Shown in pieces: positions 35,171 to 46,318 of a DNA stretch of 64,000 bases. Position numbers and translations under genes: made by a program. How positions within the stretch are numbered: the stretch's first letter is position 1; every line of letters begins with the position of its first letter. The DNA lies in assembly GCA_013350335.1 (NCBI GenBank), contig CM023539.1, positions 11,718,302 to 11,782,301 on the forward strand, in the 5' to 3' direction. This stretch comes from Chimonanthus salicifolius (taxonomy: Eukaryota; Streptophyta; Magnoliopsida; Laurales; Calycanthaceae). The notes below the pieces were generated by a model. It had not been told where the DNA came from. It did no database searches and saw only the letters and a list, made by a program, of their open reading frames with translations.

Positions 35171-36544
35171 CAAAGCCGTCTCTACCACAAGGCAAGTAAG
35201 GCGGTTGCCTTAGGCCTCCATTTAGGAAGGCCCCAATCTTCCCTTATCTCTTGATTAATTCTAAAAAAACAATTATCCAACAGTTTGAAGTGCTTTAGTC
35301 ACCCTTCTTCTACGATTTTGTCTCCTTTGCTTCTTCTACGATTTTGTCTGGAAGGGAGAGCTGAGACTTAAGAGAGGCCTCTGTTTTTTTTTTCTACGAT
35401 TTTGGCTGGAAGGGAGAGTTGATACTTGAGAGAGAAGAAGAAGAGAGGGTCCAAACCCCGAGGTGCCTGCTGCAGCAATTAATTATCTCTTTTCTTCAAT
35501 GGAAGTTGGTGGTTTGAGGGAGAAAACCTTTGCAGTAGTTAATTTTTTTTCCCGTTAAAAACATCAGTTATAAACCATAGAATACAAATCATGTGAATAC
35601 TATACCTTAGTATAAATAATATTAAGTATAAATACAATGTTTTAAAAGAGGTTAGCGAAGTATTAATAATATAATCTATTATTTATATTTAGTATCATAT
35701 TTATAAGATGTCTAATATAATTTTCAAATATTATCATATGAATATGATGTCTTAACAAATGAAAATGATATAAATAAATCATAAATATAGTTTTAGTTTT
35801 ATTATTTAGGAAAAAACACTATTGATACTTTCTATATTAAGACTTAATATTAACACTATTTTTTAAAGGCAATCATATCAGTATTATTATAATAGATCAA
35901 GTGATTTCTTCAATTCAAAGTAGGTTTGAATTATTTCAAAAATATGAAGATATTTTTTATTTTTATTTAATTTTAAAAAATTAAAATCATTAAATGATGA
36001 TAGTTTGAAAAAATATTGTCTTAATCTTGAATGTCTTTTGAAACATAACGAGCTTTCTAAGATAGATGATTTAGATTTGTTTTCAGAATTAAAAGTCTTA
36101 AAAGTCTTAAGAGAAATTTTACAAACATAAATAATAACTCCAATTGAAAATTTTAATTATATTAAAAGACTAAATTCTTTTCCAAATGCTTATATTGTAT
36201 ACCGAATATTATTGAAAATACTTGTAACAGTTGTTTCTACAAAAAGAAGTTTTTCAAAACTAAAATTGATAAAATATTACCTACGATCAACAATGTTATA
36301 AGAAAGATTAAGTGAATTAGCCATATTATCAATTGAAAATGATATTTTAATAAAACTTGAATACAAAAATTTAATTAGTAATTTTGCATCTCAAAAAAAC
36401 AAGAAAAATAGATTTTGGATAAATTCTTCTTATCATATATAATTAAAATTTAATTAAATATTATTTATAATAATATGTTAAATACCAAGAAATCCCCATT
36501 TAGAATTTCTGCCTTAGGCCTTGACTTTTGTCTAGACGGCCCTG
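35171..36544 (+). mobile_element. hAT element 2, 1374 bp, TSD AGTGAAGG
   Basis: It starts CAAAGCCGTCTCTAC and ends GTCTAGACGGCCCTG, imperfect inverted repeats of about 15 bp. The 8-bp duplication AGTGAAGG is exact at 35163-35170 and 36545-36552. Related LTRs in this window retain the empty site (cagcccagtgaaagaaaat near 13380). It carries the 3' end of a hAT transposase gene, so it is an internally deleted former autonomous element. Confidence 0.92.
35900..36441 (+). pseudogene. hAT transposase, C-terminal part with dimerisation domain
   Basis: The plus-strand translation contains SRFE(L)FQKYED, NDDSLKKYC, LSKIDDLDLFSELKVLK, then NSFPNAYIVYRILLKI, STKRSFSKLKLIKYYLRS and ERLSELAILSIEND. The last blocks are the conserved hAT C-terminal dimerisation region of the plant TTF-type/ZNF862-like class. 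Stops near 36128 and 36299 and frameshifts near 35960 disable it. The N-terminal zinc finger and catalytic part are deleted. Confidence 0.88.
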
Positions 36545-39500
36545 AGTGAAGGAATACAATAACACATCCGAAACATGATATATCCATTATATTCAATTTA
36601 ACATAATAGAAATAATATTAAAACATAAATAAATGAATATGCCTCAATGTGCATGCTCTATGCCAGTCGATGCAAAAAAAATGTTCAATGTACATGTTCA
36701 GTGCATCATTCTTTCACAATACTACCCACTGCATTTGGTGGTCTTCCCGCCGAAGCGAGGCCTACAATCTACCACAGTGTGGTACTTCCCATATACAATG
36801 GGGCCTACACAACACAACCACCCACCAAATAACAGTCTCTGTGATCTCTCATGGCCTACCAAACCAAACCTACCACATGCGTGGTATTTCTCACTAAAAG
36901 CGAGGCTTCAACTACCACCGTAGTGGTCATCATGAAAGATCACGGCCAACACCTCCATATCCATCCCATGAATATGAAGATGTCATGCTTAATGCCATGT
37001 CTACCATGCATTATCTCTATTATCATTCCACATGTTATGAATCATATTAACATGCCATGAATCTCATTATCAATAATATACTCCAAACATGATTATATGA
37101 TCTCAAGTTAACATAAGCATCACATACATATTCTAAAACATCAAAACCAATCACTATAATATCACATATGCATCATAATAAGTCATATCACAACATAATT
37201 ATTATGGCAACACAATGTTATAAATCAATATCAATAACATCATAAATAATACTACAATAGTCAACAAAACATCCATCCAAGTCGAACGTACTTATTGGAT
37301 CTTTCAATAAGGCTAGTGGCTAATTTTCAACTATCCAGATAGACTGAGTCCCCTCACAACCATTAGAACATTTAGCATATCTCCTTACACTACTGTGAGT
37401 AAGCACCAGATTACAACCACTATTCTAACAAGTACCCAGTCTATTTCATAGATCCAATATTGCATTCCAAGATACAATACATCATGCAATATTTTCCATT
37501 GCCCAATCACAAAAATAAAAATAGAAAATATCATGTAATACCAAAGTAGAGTGTATTGTTTTCCCTCACCTAAAGAGTTCGTGAAGTGTAGGTGATGAAT
37601 CCACACGCATTCCAACTTGAAATCAATTAATAGAATATCCGGGAAGTGCTGCATAGAGTTCGTTTGAAGTTTTGAGTATTCTTAGCATTACTCCCAACTT
37701 AAACTAATTAAGTGTAAGAGAGGTTTCTAAGGTCCAAGGTTAAGGTTGAAAGTTGAGTCCAACACACTACATGGTCAAACCAGGTCTACATCCCACTTGG
37801 TACTAATAAGACAATGAAATTGAATTCCAAGTCACAATGTACCTTAAATAATGTAATTGCCCAAGATAAAGCAACTTAAAATAGATGAAGTTTTCAAAAT
37901 CTTTATCTTTAAGCAAGTAAAGACTGAAATCAATTCAATGAATAAAACAAAAGTTCTAAATGTTTTGTAAAGAAATTGGATGGATAAAGTTTGGGTCATT
38001 AAAACTTTTATCATACTAAAGATATAACAAAAATATAAGGAATGGGTAAGGTTCAAAACAAATTGGTTCACAACATATACTTTCTCCTGTGCATCCACGA
38101 TCATAGATGTTATGAGTGGGAGGAGGATACAACTATAGTCAAAGGTTTTTAAAACATATACTAAATTAATGAGGTAGGCCAAAACAAAGGAATGAAATGT
38201 TAAATAAATAGGTTAAGCAAGGATTCGGTGTTTGGAGTTAAAAGGAGTTTAGTACGATGGGTTTATGATATACATATAAGAAAATGTCTTGCAAAAGTGA
38301 TAAGTGGGTTAAAGTAACCAATCCTGACTAAAATTAAAATAATTAAGTAGGAAGATAAATGGAACAAAGGAAAACAATTGTATATAAATATATAGAACCA
38401 AATCAAAACAACCTGAGAATAAAGAAAGACTACTTGATAGGGATCGGTTTTTATTTGAAAGACACCATTATTTAAACATTTTTTTATATATAATTAAATG
38501 AATCATTTGAGAAGTTCTCGTAAAATTTCCAAGTATTACATAATAAAATCAAATAGGGTGATTGGTGAAGAAGATAAAAATATGATTATCTTGTAGAAAG
38601 AACAATACCTTACAAGATTAAATCATGAACTAAGAAAATCAATTTAGGTGGATGAAAATATAAAAGAAAACCCACCAAAGGGTTCGGTTGAAAAGAGTGG
38701 GCCAGAATACAAGTTTTATTTGGATTATTTATTTATTTATTTCCAAAACTAGTGAAATCAATAACTTAGATAATGAATTTTAAAACACAATAATTTAAAT
38801 CACAAAAAGAAGAATGTAATTAAAGTCAGGGATTGATAAAAGTCACTTGGAAGGTTTGGTAAAGATTAATTTATAATGTACTCTCAGTCAAGAAGTGTTT
38901 GGGAAGTGTACTGTGAAAGAGGGGAAAAAGCTACAGCTGGTTTTTGTCATTTTAGGAAGGAGGGAAGGGAAAAGTAAAAGAAAGAGGGAACCAAGAAGAA
39001 GGTGCATACCTGGTGTGAACGGTACAAGCCGAAGGAGGCCTTGCTTAGAGAAGAGACAATTGGAAGAAGTGGAAGCGATGGAATTGTAGGGTTTTTCCAT
39101 AGTTCCCTTTAAATAAGAGCATGGGAGTCGGTTTTGGGAATAGAAACTTAGAGGAATTAGGATTGAAGAGATAAGGATAATGAAAGTTTGGGTTCGGTGA
39201 TGGTATCATCTAAAATGGGAAATCAAATTGGAGTCGAGAAGGGTGTGGGTCTCATGGGGTCCACACGGCTTTGGGTAAATATGATATTATATTATATAAG
39301 TGTATATCGTTATTATTTGTTATCATTATCATTATTGTATTAAATCAGGTAGTCATTCACTATTAATTTACTAATTCATTGGCTAATTTACAATCTTAAC
39401 AAATTTAATAATTTAAAATCCAAACACCACTCAAGTCACATTAAACCAATTAAAATCAAACTACTCGGGCAGAGAAAACTAATTATTACCAAAGCTAAAA

Positions 39501-39768
39501 CACTTCTTATATGTCTAAAATAGATTTTTTTTTTTTAAATACTCTTCTTTTCCTTAAAAACATCAATTCTCAAACACTGAAAAGGGTGTGTGCATTGGGG
39601 AACCTAAATTAATTAAATTTTACGTTTTGTGTGTGTTTATTTATTTTTATTTTAAACAATTTGAAATAAAGGAAAATAGCACACAATTACAATCAAAAGA
39701 CTTATTTATTATTTTAGTTTTACCCGATTCGATTGACCCGCCATTCCGAGTCGGGTCATTACAATCAT

Positions 39769-39921
39769 CCACAAAATATAGAAAGAGGGAAAAGATCAAA
39801 TGAGAAAATGGCCATCAATATTTCCAAATTCCATTGCATCATAAATCGAAGTTATGTGAGTGAATGTGTTGGAACAAAATTACATGAATCTCACAAGAAT
39901 TGGCTAGAAAAAGTGCTCACG
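39769..39921. other. Intergenic DNA ending in a target site
   Basis: Unremarkable sequence. gtgctcacg at 39913-39921 is repeated at 40629-40637, on the far side of the retroposed tail. Confidence 0.5.
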
Positions 39922-40628
39922 AAGAATTGCTAAGAAAAATGACTCCTATTTTTTGAGTCTCAAATCTTCTGCTAACAATTTAAGCACGCTCATTCTTTTT
40001 TTTTTTTCTTTTTCTGTGCGAGGATTTTTACTAATCTTTAGTGTTGTATATTTGAGTTTCCCTTTGGGGCTCTTTTTGCATTTGTTACCACCGGGTTGTG
40101 GGCTTCTCTTTTTGTTGTTCTGCTTGCGCTGTGAGCAGGGGTACAGATATTGGCCGATATGAAAAGTATAGATCGGCTAATATATATCGGTTTTTCAGTG
40201 CAGATCTATATCGGCCGATACAATATGTATCGGCCGTACGAACTACTTCTCGGACAATATCGGCGATGTATATCGGTCCAATATCGGTCGAGAAGTATAT
40301 TGGTCTATTTTTTTTAAAAAAATAAAATCAAAACGGTGGTGGGCCCAGGTCAAAATATCAGCCGATATTTACGTTTTCAAATTCTTTTTTTGAAAAAACC
40401 AGTTTCCTTTTGAGTATTTATTTATTTTTTAATTTAGAAAAAATAAAATAATAAAAAAATACCGATATTTACAAAAAAAAAAAAAACAAGAGAGGAGAGA
40501 GAAATTTGTGGGCCGACATATTGGCTAGGCCGAATTTTCGACCCCTAGCTGTGACCTTAGTTTTGTATATTTTTCTGAAATTTTTACTCCTTTTGAATAA
40601 ATCTTACTCAATCATTCAAAAAAAAAAT
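39922..40628 (+). mobile_element. 5'-truncated retroposon tail (probably LINE), interrupted by a MITE
   Basis: A T/G-rich 3'-UTR-like sequence ends ttttgaataaatcttactcaatcattc followed by an A tract (40618-40627). The 9-bp sequence gtgctcacg flanks it on both sides (39913-39921 and 40629-40637), as for target-primed insertion. No LINE coding sequence remains, so a processed transcript is also possible. Confidence 0.6.
40136..40547. mobile_element. hAT-type MITE, 412 bp, TSD GCTGTGAG/GCTGTGAC (copy 2)
   Basis: It starts CAGGGGTACAGATATTGGC and ends GGCCGAATTTTCGACCCCTA. The target site is duplicated as GCTGTGAG (40128-40135) and GCTGTGAC (40548-40555). Family resemblance to the copy at 21711-22101 is clear: same end sequence, arrays of tatcggccgatac-type palindromes and a shared tcagccgatattta block. 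Confidence 0.88.
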
Positions 40629-40900
40629 GTGCTCACGCAAACCTCTAGCAGTATAGAATCAAAATCACACAAATAAGACCATTAGATCATGGCTTCCATA
40701 CTACATATCCTTCTAAAATTGAAAGGGGACTTTGAGGAGAAGAATGAGAACCTCATTTAGCAGAATGAGAGATGAATGATCTTTTCTACTTACAAGTTAA
40801 GAATGTTTCGTATTATTTTACTTAAAATGGCTATTGATTTACCATTTTACATGAAAAGGTTTCTGATTTACCTTTTTATGTACAACAGTTCCTCATTCAA

Positions 40901-41515
40901 GGGAGCGATCCTCCAATGGGCATTTTGTGTTTACGAACACGAGTTTTTACCCTTCTCCATTTTACCCTTTACCGTCCGTACTTTAAAGAAAAGAAAATGT
41001 CGAAATCGGATCACCCAACCAGATCCCTTAATCTCCCTCGTCGAGGCGAATTCACCAAATACTAAAATGTCCAAAAACGGATCACCAACCGGATCCCTTA
41101 ATCGGTTTCGGCGAGGCGAATTCACCGAATGTCAAAAATCGGATCACCAACAAGATCCTTTAATGGCCTTCGGCGAGCCGAATACAGGAATGTCCAAAAT
41201 CGGATCACCAACCGGATCCCTTAATGGCCTTCGGCGAACCGAATACAGGAATGTCCAAACTCGGATCACCAACCGGATCCCTTAATGGCCTTCGGCGAGC
41301 CGAATATAGGAATGTCCAAAAACAGATCACCAACTGGATCCCTTAATGGACTTCAACGAGCCGAATTCACCGAATACAGGAATGTCCAAAATCAGATCAC
41401 TAACCTGATCCCTTAATGTCCCTTTCGCGAGCCGAATTCGGCGGTTGAAATAGGAATGTCCAAAATCGAATCACCAATCGGATCACTTGGAAACATGTCG
41501 GCGAGCCAATTTTCT
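40901..41515 (+). repeat. MULE left TIR with eight 61-bp repeats
   Basis: The unique outer part is 40901-40998. Then come eight units starting near 40999, 41064, 41125, 41187, 41248, 41309, 41379 and 41454, each reading aatgtccaaaatcggatcac, a caaccggatcccttaatg segment and a ttcggcgagccgaat segment. The inner units vary most. Frames such as 40776-41285 are repeat products. Confidence 0.92.
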
Positions 41516-41992
41516 ATACACTACTTAAGACTAGAGCACTTGACATCTTAAAACTTTAGTGGGTCTTGTCTGGTACATTTCAATCACACCATTTTAAATT
41601 ATTTTTAATTCAAATATAGATCTTTTGAAAACATCCATAGCCTTTCTGTGCTTTTCTTATAGATTATGACATGTCAAAGCAAATGGCCTCAATCAGTTGG
41701 GCAATTTTTAGTGCTGTGATTGATGTATATTGCTGCTTTTTTTTTGCCTGGTTTCATAGGGGCTTTTTCAGTCATATTTTATCCATTGTGCAAAGTAGAA
41801 TTTTCTAAAAAGAGAGGCACTCAATCACTAGTTGGCATTCATTTAGCTGAAAATGAAAGGGAGCAATTTTTGAACAATGCAGATCAAAATATCAAAGAAA
41901 AAAAAGTACTTTATATACAGAGGAATGCTTTTAAATTTACGAAACATCAGGTGTTGAATTTACAAAAGAATTTAGAAAAACTTTGGAGGGCA
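41516..41992. other. MULE internal sequence, unidentified
   Basis: A plus-strand frame at 41720-42118 begins with a hydrophobic stretch (AAFFLPGFIGAFSVIFYPL) but runs into the antisense of ORF A. No family is recognised. Confidence 0.35.
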
Positions 41993-43620
41993 TCAGACGC
42001 CGGTGAATCTTGTTTTGACAGGAGCATCAGGTGTTGCAGGAGTTCCAGAGACAGTCGTAGCAACTGGTGTGGCAGGAGTTCCAGAGACAACAGCAGGTGT
42101 GGCAAGAGGTGCAGATAATCCTAGAGCAGGTGTGGCAGAGATAGCAGCGGGGGTGGGAGCAGGTCTAGATGATTTTGAAGGGAAGTCTAGAGCAGCAGCT
42201 GGAGATGCAGAGGAGTCTGGAGCAGCAGGTGTGACAGGATGGGCAGATGATATTGGATGTGATGGAGATGCAAAGAAGCTTGGAACAACCTGTGTGGCTG
42301 GATGTACAGGTGATCCAGGACCAGTTGGAATTACGAGGCCCATGTAACTTACTAAAGCATCCAATGTTCTATCCATCTTGTCCAAATGACTGATGACATA
42401 CTCCTTGAATTCTTTAAAATACGCTGGTTCAGTTTCATCGGTGGCACTAGAAGTTGCAGAAGTAGAGGCAACATGTGTCAAACGACGGGCATTGGTAGGT
42501 GGAAGGGATTGAACATGTCCGGGTTCAAGCTGTTGGTATTCAATCTGTTGGACTTCAACTACTTTCGATTGTCTTTTGATGCCCTTTTCTTTTCGAACCC
42601 AAACACCTTCGATGAGTTTATAGCCAATAAATTTTATTGTTGTGTCATTGAGACTGTCCGAATATTTCAGATCAATTCTATCCTCAGTGGGGAGATGAAC
42701 TTTGAATTTCCTAAAAATTGAGGTTAAAAGGACTACATAAGGAAGAAGGGCTTTATGTTTTTTGTTTGTAACTTGGAAGTGTTTCAGAACAAGATATCCA
42801 AGGCTCACATTCTTTTTATTAAGGAGACACCACATCACAAACAGATCCAAATAAGAAATTTCATCGACATGTCCACCTCTTGGAAGAATGTTGTTAAGAA
42901 TGATCACGTGAACAAAGCGTTATTCTAGAGTGATTTGACTAGCAGAGACCTTAAAGATAGAAGTAACATCAATCCTATTACATATCTCATTTAAAATGTC
43001 CATTGTGCTGTAATCCTCTAGAACAACCCAACTATTAGTCTCATATCTACGGACTCCTCATTTGGGTATCTGAAACATCTCTTCTAATGAATCCATAGTC
43101 AATTCAATTTTGATGCCACGGACTGTGGTTACAAGAGCATTACGGGTAGCTTTGGTAATGTTCGTGTAAAATTCCCTTACAAGGGTGGGATAGTAGAAAT
43201 TATTTTCCTGTTGAAGAAATTTTACCCACCCAACACCCTCAAAGAACTCTTTCAAATGAAATGGATATGAATCATACACACTGAGGTTGATACTCTTACC
43301 AGGAATCACTTTCCTCTGGAATAATCCACTTTTGAAGCGTTTGAAAGCTTCGTCCGACAAGAACAGATATGCCATGTTGCGGAATTTTGTCCGTTGTACA
43401 AGGGCTTCACTTCTTTGCTTAGTAGCCTCCTCAGATCTCTCTTTAGCTCTCTCTTCAGTCTCAGTTTTGTCCTATGTTCTCTCCTCTGTTCTCTCCTCAC
43501 GTCTCTCTTCATCAGTCGCCTCAGTTCTCTGCCTCTTTGCTCTGGAGACGGCTGCTATCTTCCCCCTTCTACGAGTCTTCGTGCCATCGACGATAATAGG
43601 AGATGACAAATTAGGGAAAG
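41993..43620 (-). pseudogene. MULE ORF A: plant transposon-associated protein (PF20167-like) with Pro/Ala-rich tail
   Basis: A minus-strand coding region in three frame-consistent pieces. The N-terminus is very rich in Glu/Arg (EERREERTEER, about 43520-43440). It is followed by FLSDEAFKRFKSGLFQRKVI, YYPTLVREFYTN, GIKIELTMDSLEEMFQIP (43375-43058) and then ILNNILPRGGHVDEISYLDL and KALLPYVVLLTSIFRKFKV (42907-42700). This order matches the 'putative plant transposon protein' domain found beside plant transposons; the assignment is by eye. The tail (about 42400-41993) is Pro/Ala/Ser/Thr-rich with repeats of SGTPATP. Stops near 43472, 43057 and 42927 break the frame. Its role is unknown. Confidence 0.6.
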
Positions 43621-43679
43621 GGAAGAGATTGAAATTCCAATGAGATTCGCCGGAGAGATTTAGAAAAATGGAGTCGATT

Positions 43680-43990
43680 TGAGGGAGAATCGGATCGCCA
43701 AGGGTTCTCTGATCGCCAAGGGTTCCGGAGTTGGGGAAAAAAAGACGAAATGGACTTAAACCTCTGAGTTGGGGTTTTAATATAACTTTAAATCAACATT
43801 TCGGAGAGCCAAATCGACCTTTTGATGATCCGAATTGGATACTCTTGGCTATCCGAATGCATTGAGAGGGGCACAGGCTTAAAGTCGGATCGCCAAGCAA
43901 TTCTTGGCGATCCAAATAGGAGAGAATCGGATCGCCAAGAATTTCTTGGTGAGCCGAATACATGAAACCATCGGTTCGCCAAGAATGTTT
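43680..43990. repeat. Palindrome array 1, upstream of ORF A
   Basis: Four to six copies of the core CGGATCGCCAAG...CTTGGCGATCCG, partly degraded (ggcgagccgaata variants). It lies between the start of ORF A and the end of ORF B. Confidence 0.85.
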
Positions 43991-44067
43991 CCAAAATATA
44001 AAAACACAAGTGATGAAAAATTATCCTAATCAGAGTCACGAGGAGATGCTGGAGAAGGGTCGATACG

Positions 44068-44531
44068 TCAAGAAAGGTTGACGATCAATTTTTGTAATGC
44101 AGAGATTTCTTCCTGGGTACTCTGAGTGACTTTCTCCACGAAGCCATCTAGCCCATCTAGATATGTCTCAATTTGAGAGACACGTTTTTCGATTTTGCAA
44201 ATAAATTGAATCAGGCGTTGTTGTCGGCGTTCTGGCTCAGGGGTATCTGCATTTTCGACATTCACTTCAATCAGGCGTTCTGGCTTAGGGGTATCTGCAT
44301 TTTCGACATTTACTTCTCCTTCTTCATCAGAGTTTTTCAGCAAAGAGATTACTTCTGCTACTTCTGTTTCACCTCTCACATTTTGTGCAGACTGAGACAT
44401 GAGAAAATACCGACGAGTTCTCTTCGGAACAGAGCCAGCACGGCTAGATTTAGGAACATCAGTGATTTTTTTGCTGGTCGAAGATCGAGATTTAGCAGTC
44501 TCCCTTTTTTACATAGTTGCTTGACATATCT
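44068..44531 (-). CDS. MULE ORF B: small protein with basic N-terminus and coiled-coil C-terminus
   Basis: An open frame of 110 codons starts at the Met at 44400 (SQSAQNVRGETEVAEVI) and ends at 44068. It carries an acidic stretch (NSDEEGEVNVENADTP) in which VNVENADTP is repeated after ten residues, and a heptad-rich end (RVSQIETYLDGLDGFVEKV, then EEISALQKLIVNL). Upstream in the same frame, up to a TAA near 44516, is a basic segment (KRETAKSRSSTSKK, VPKRTRRYF). A Met near 44531 in another frame (MSSNYVKKG) suggests an original longer start lost by a frameshift. I recognise no family; a DNA-binding or accessory role is only a guess. Confidence 0.45.
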
Positions 44532-44629
44532 AGGGCACGGGAGGAAAGGAGAAAGAAGAGGTTGGGGAAGAAAATAAGGAGGAAATAGAGATAAACTGAG
44601 TTTTAATAAATTCAGATCTCTCGATATAC

Positions 44630-45085
44630 GTGCAACCGATATCGGATCGCCAAGAATTCTTGGTGAACTGAATACAGGTAAGCATCGGATCGCCAAAAAT
44701 GCTTGGCGATCCGAATTGGACGAGAGCACAAGGAGGATTAATATCAGATCGCCAAGAATTCTTGGCGAGCCGAATAAAGGAAAACATGCTTGGCGATCCG
44801 AATTTAACGAGAGGAGGAGGAGGACTAATATCGGATCACCAAAAATTTTTGGCATGCCGAATACAGGAAAGCATCAAATTGCCAAGAATTTCTTGGCGAT
44901 CCGAATTGGCCGAGAGCGGGAGGAGGATTAATATTGGATCGCCAAGAATTCTTGGAGATCCGAATTGAACTGAGAGCAATCTGTCTACAAATCGAGAGAG
45001 AATCGGATCGCCAAGCAATTCTTAGCGATCCGTCTCGTCCAATTCGGATCGCAAAGAAATTTTTGGCGATCCGAATTAGAGAGAA
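44630..45085. repeat. Palindrome array 2, upstream of ORF B
   Basis: About nine copies of a palindrome with arm ATTCGGATCGCCAAG, followed directly by its reverse complement in the best copies (e.g. 44747-44777 and 44936-44962). They are separated by short purine-rich spacers (gagaggaggaggagga). The frames at 44376-45100 on both strands come from this array. Confidence 0.93.
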
Positions 45086-45093
45086 TGGGATCA

Positions 45094-45345
45094 AGTACAT
45101 TCACATTCAAATTCACTTCTTCACATTCAAATACATGTTTCAGATACATCAACTTCTTCAAATTCATTTTTCATATTGAAATTCAAATACATTGTCAAAT
45201 ACATCAACTTTTTCAAATTTATTCTTCACATTGAAATTCAAATACATTGTCAAATACATCAACATCTTCAAATTCATTCTTCACATTGAAATTCAAATAA
45301 ATTGTCAAATATATCAACTTCTTCAAATTCATTCTTCACATACAC
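45094..45345. repeat. AT-rich tandem repeat, about 55-bp unit, four to five copies
   Basis: The unit contains ttcaaattcattcttcacat, then tgaaattcaaatacattgtc and aaatacatcaac. The copies between 45170 and 45345 are nearly identical. It separates palindrome array 2 from the end of the transposase gene. Confidence 0.9.
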
Positions 45346-45429
45346 CAATGAAGGAAATCATCGTTGTCTGTAGGGTCACCATTCCCCTACATAGAGTATA
45401 AAAATATTATATTAGAACATATGAAAATG

Positions 45430-46318
45430 TTAGTCTTTTATCAAAGATGTAGAGAAATTATGAATAGAGATAGTCCGCCAATGACTTACTTGGGATAATT
45501 GAGGCAAACTCATTGTTTGTGATTCTTGAAGGGCATCGCATTCTGCACTCACTGATACTTGTGGAGTAATTCGATTTGGATATGATCGCATATTATGTCC
45601 AATATTTTTGCATATGCTACATTTTCTTACATTTGATGCATTCTCGACAATCTCAAATAGAAAAGGATCTCGTGTTGTTGAAGTTTTTCCCTTTGAATTC
45701 TTTGAGCCTGGATGATGCCCCTTTTCTGTGCATGGTAATAGGATGAGTGACTTGTATCTCATCGCTTACAAGACAATAGAGTGTTGAAATCCTCTTGTTC
45801 TGTTGAAGACCACTGTCCAAACTTCTTCTTAATCCCATCAACATAGAACTTTAATTCATCATCATGTTGATTCATTCTGATGTCCTCCGGGTTCAACAAT
45901 TTGAAATCAATTCTCCATTGTGGATGGATCTGATCCAAACTTAACTTCTGCATCAATGCCATCATATGCCCACAAGATAATCCCACTATTGTAAAAATTC
46001 TTCTGTGCAAATGCACGCAAGTGAATTATCTCTCATCATAGTAAATTACATATGCAACTCATTAAATGCAAAATGATTAACTTTACCATTCACTTTTTCA
46101 AAGAAAGCAATATAACATGTTGTAAGAGGAATCCAGATTCTTTCATCTTCATATTGAGCCATGATCTCTTGAAACTGCTTTTCAATGGCACTACAAATCT
46201 TACCTCGCACGACATCGAGGTCACCAGTCGATGAATGTATATAATTATTCAAGACAGTATATGCACCTTCTACCCTTGAGGTGGCCAGATTTCTAAAATG
46301 TAAAGATTTGTCTATCCA
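45430..46318 (-). pseudogene. MULE transposase, C-terminal half (SWIM finger and zinc knuckle)
   Basis: Minus-strand frames give DKSLHFRNLATSRVEGAYTV, typical of the MULE region after the catalytic core. After a frameshift near 46030 come a SWIM-like finger (GLSCGHMMA) and DQIHPQWRID, and at the end a zinc knuckle CSICKNIGHNMRSYP (CX2CX4HX4 with the last Cys changed to Tyr) after a KGKNFNNTR-type basic stretch. The frame is continuous with 49556 onward across the solo LTR. Frameshifts near 46030 and 45760 make it a pseudogene. Confidence 0.9.

Larger units (their letters stand above)
34693..39763. mobile_element. Solo LTR of a Ty3-type element, TSD ATCAT, interrupted by hAT 2
   Basis: It starts TGTCCTGCCCCACTCC and ends GAGTCGGGTCATTACA, which are similar inverted ends. 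The duplication ATCAT is exact at 34688-34692 and 39764-39768. Without the hAT at 35171-36544 and one 8-bp repeat the LTR is about 3.7 kb. Internal marks shared with the other chromovirus LTRs of this window include ggtgagct..cagcccagtgaag near 35150. No gag or pol lies between the ends. The small frames at 36633-39089 are not recognised. Confidence 0.85.

Noticed and set aside
40999..41515. CRISPR-like regular repeat array
   Set aside because: Units are contiguous 61-bp repeats with no unique spacers and are mirrored at 51240-51680, so they are transposon TIR repeats.
43287..43643. Plus-strand Ser/Leu-rich frame
   Set aside because: Antisense of the Glu/Arg-rich head of ORF A; symmetry of the codons explains it.
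45990..46055. A 46-bp GT..AG intron in the MULE transposase
   Set aside because: Too short for a plant intron; the SWIM-finger reading resumes in another frame within the interval, so a frameshift is the simpler reading.
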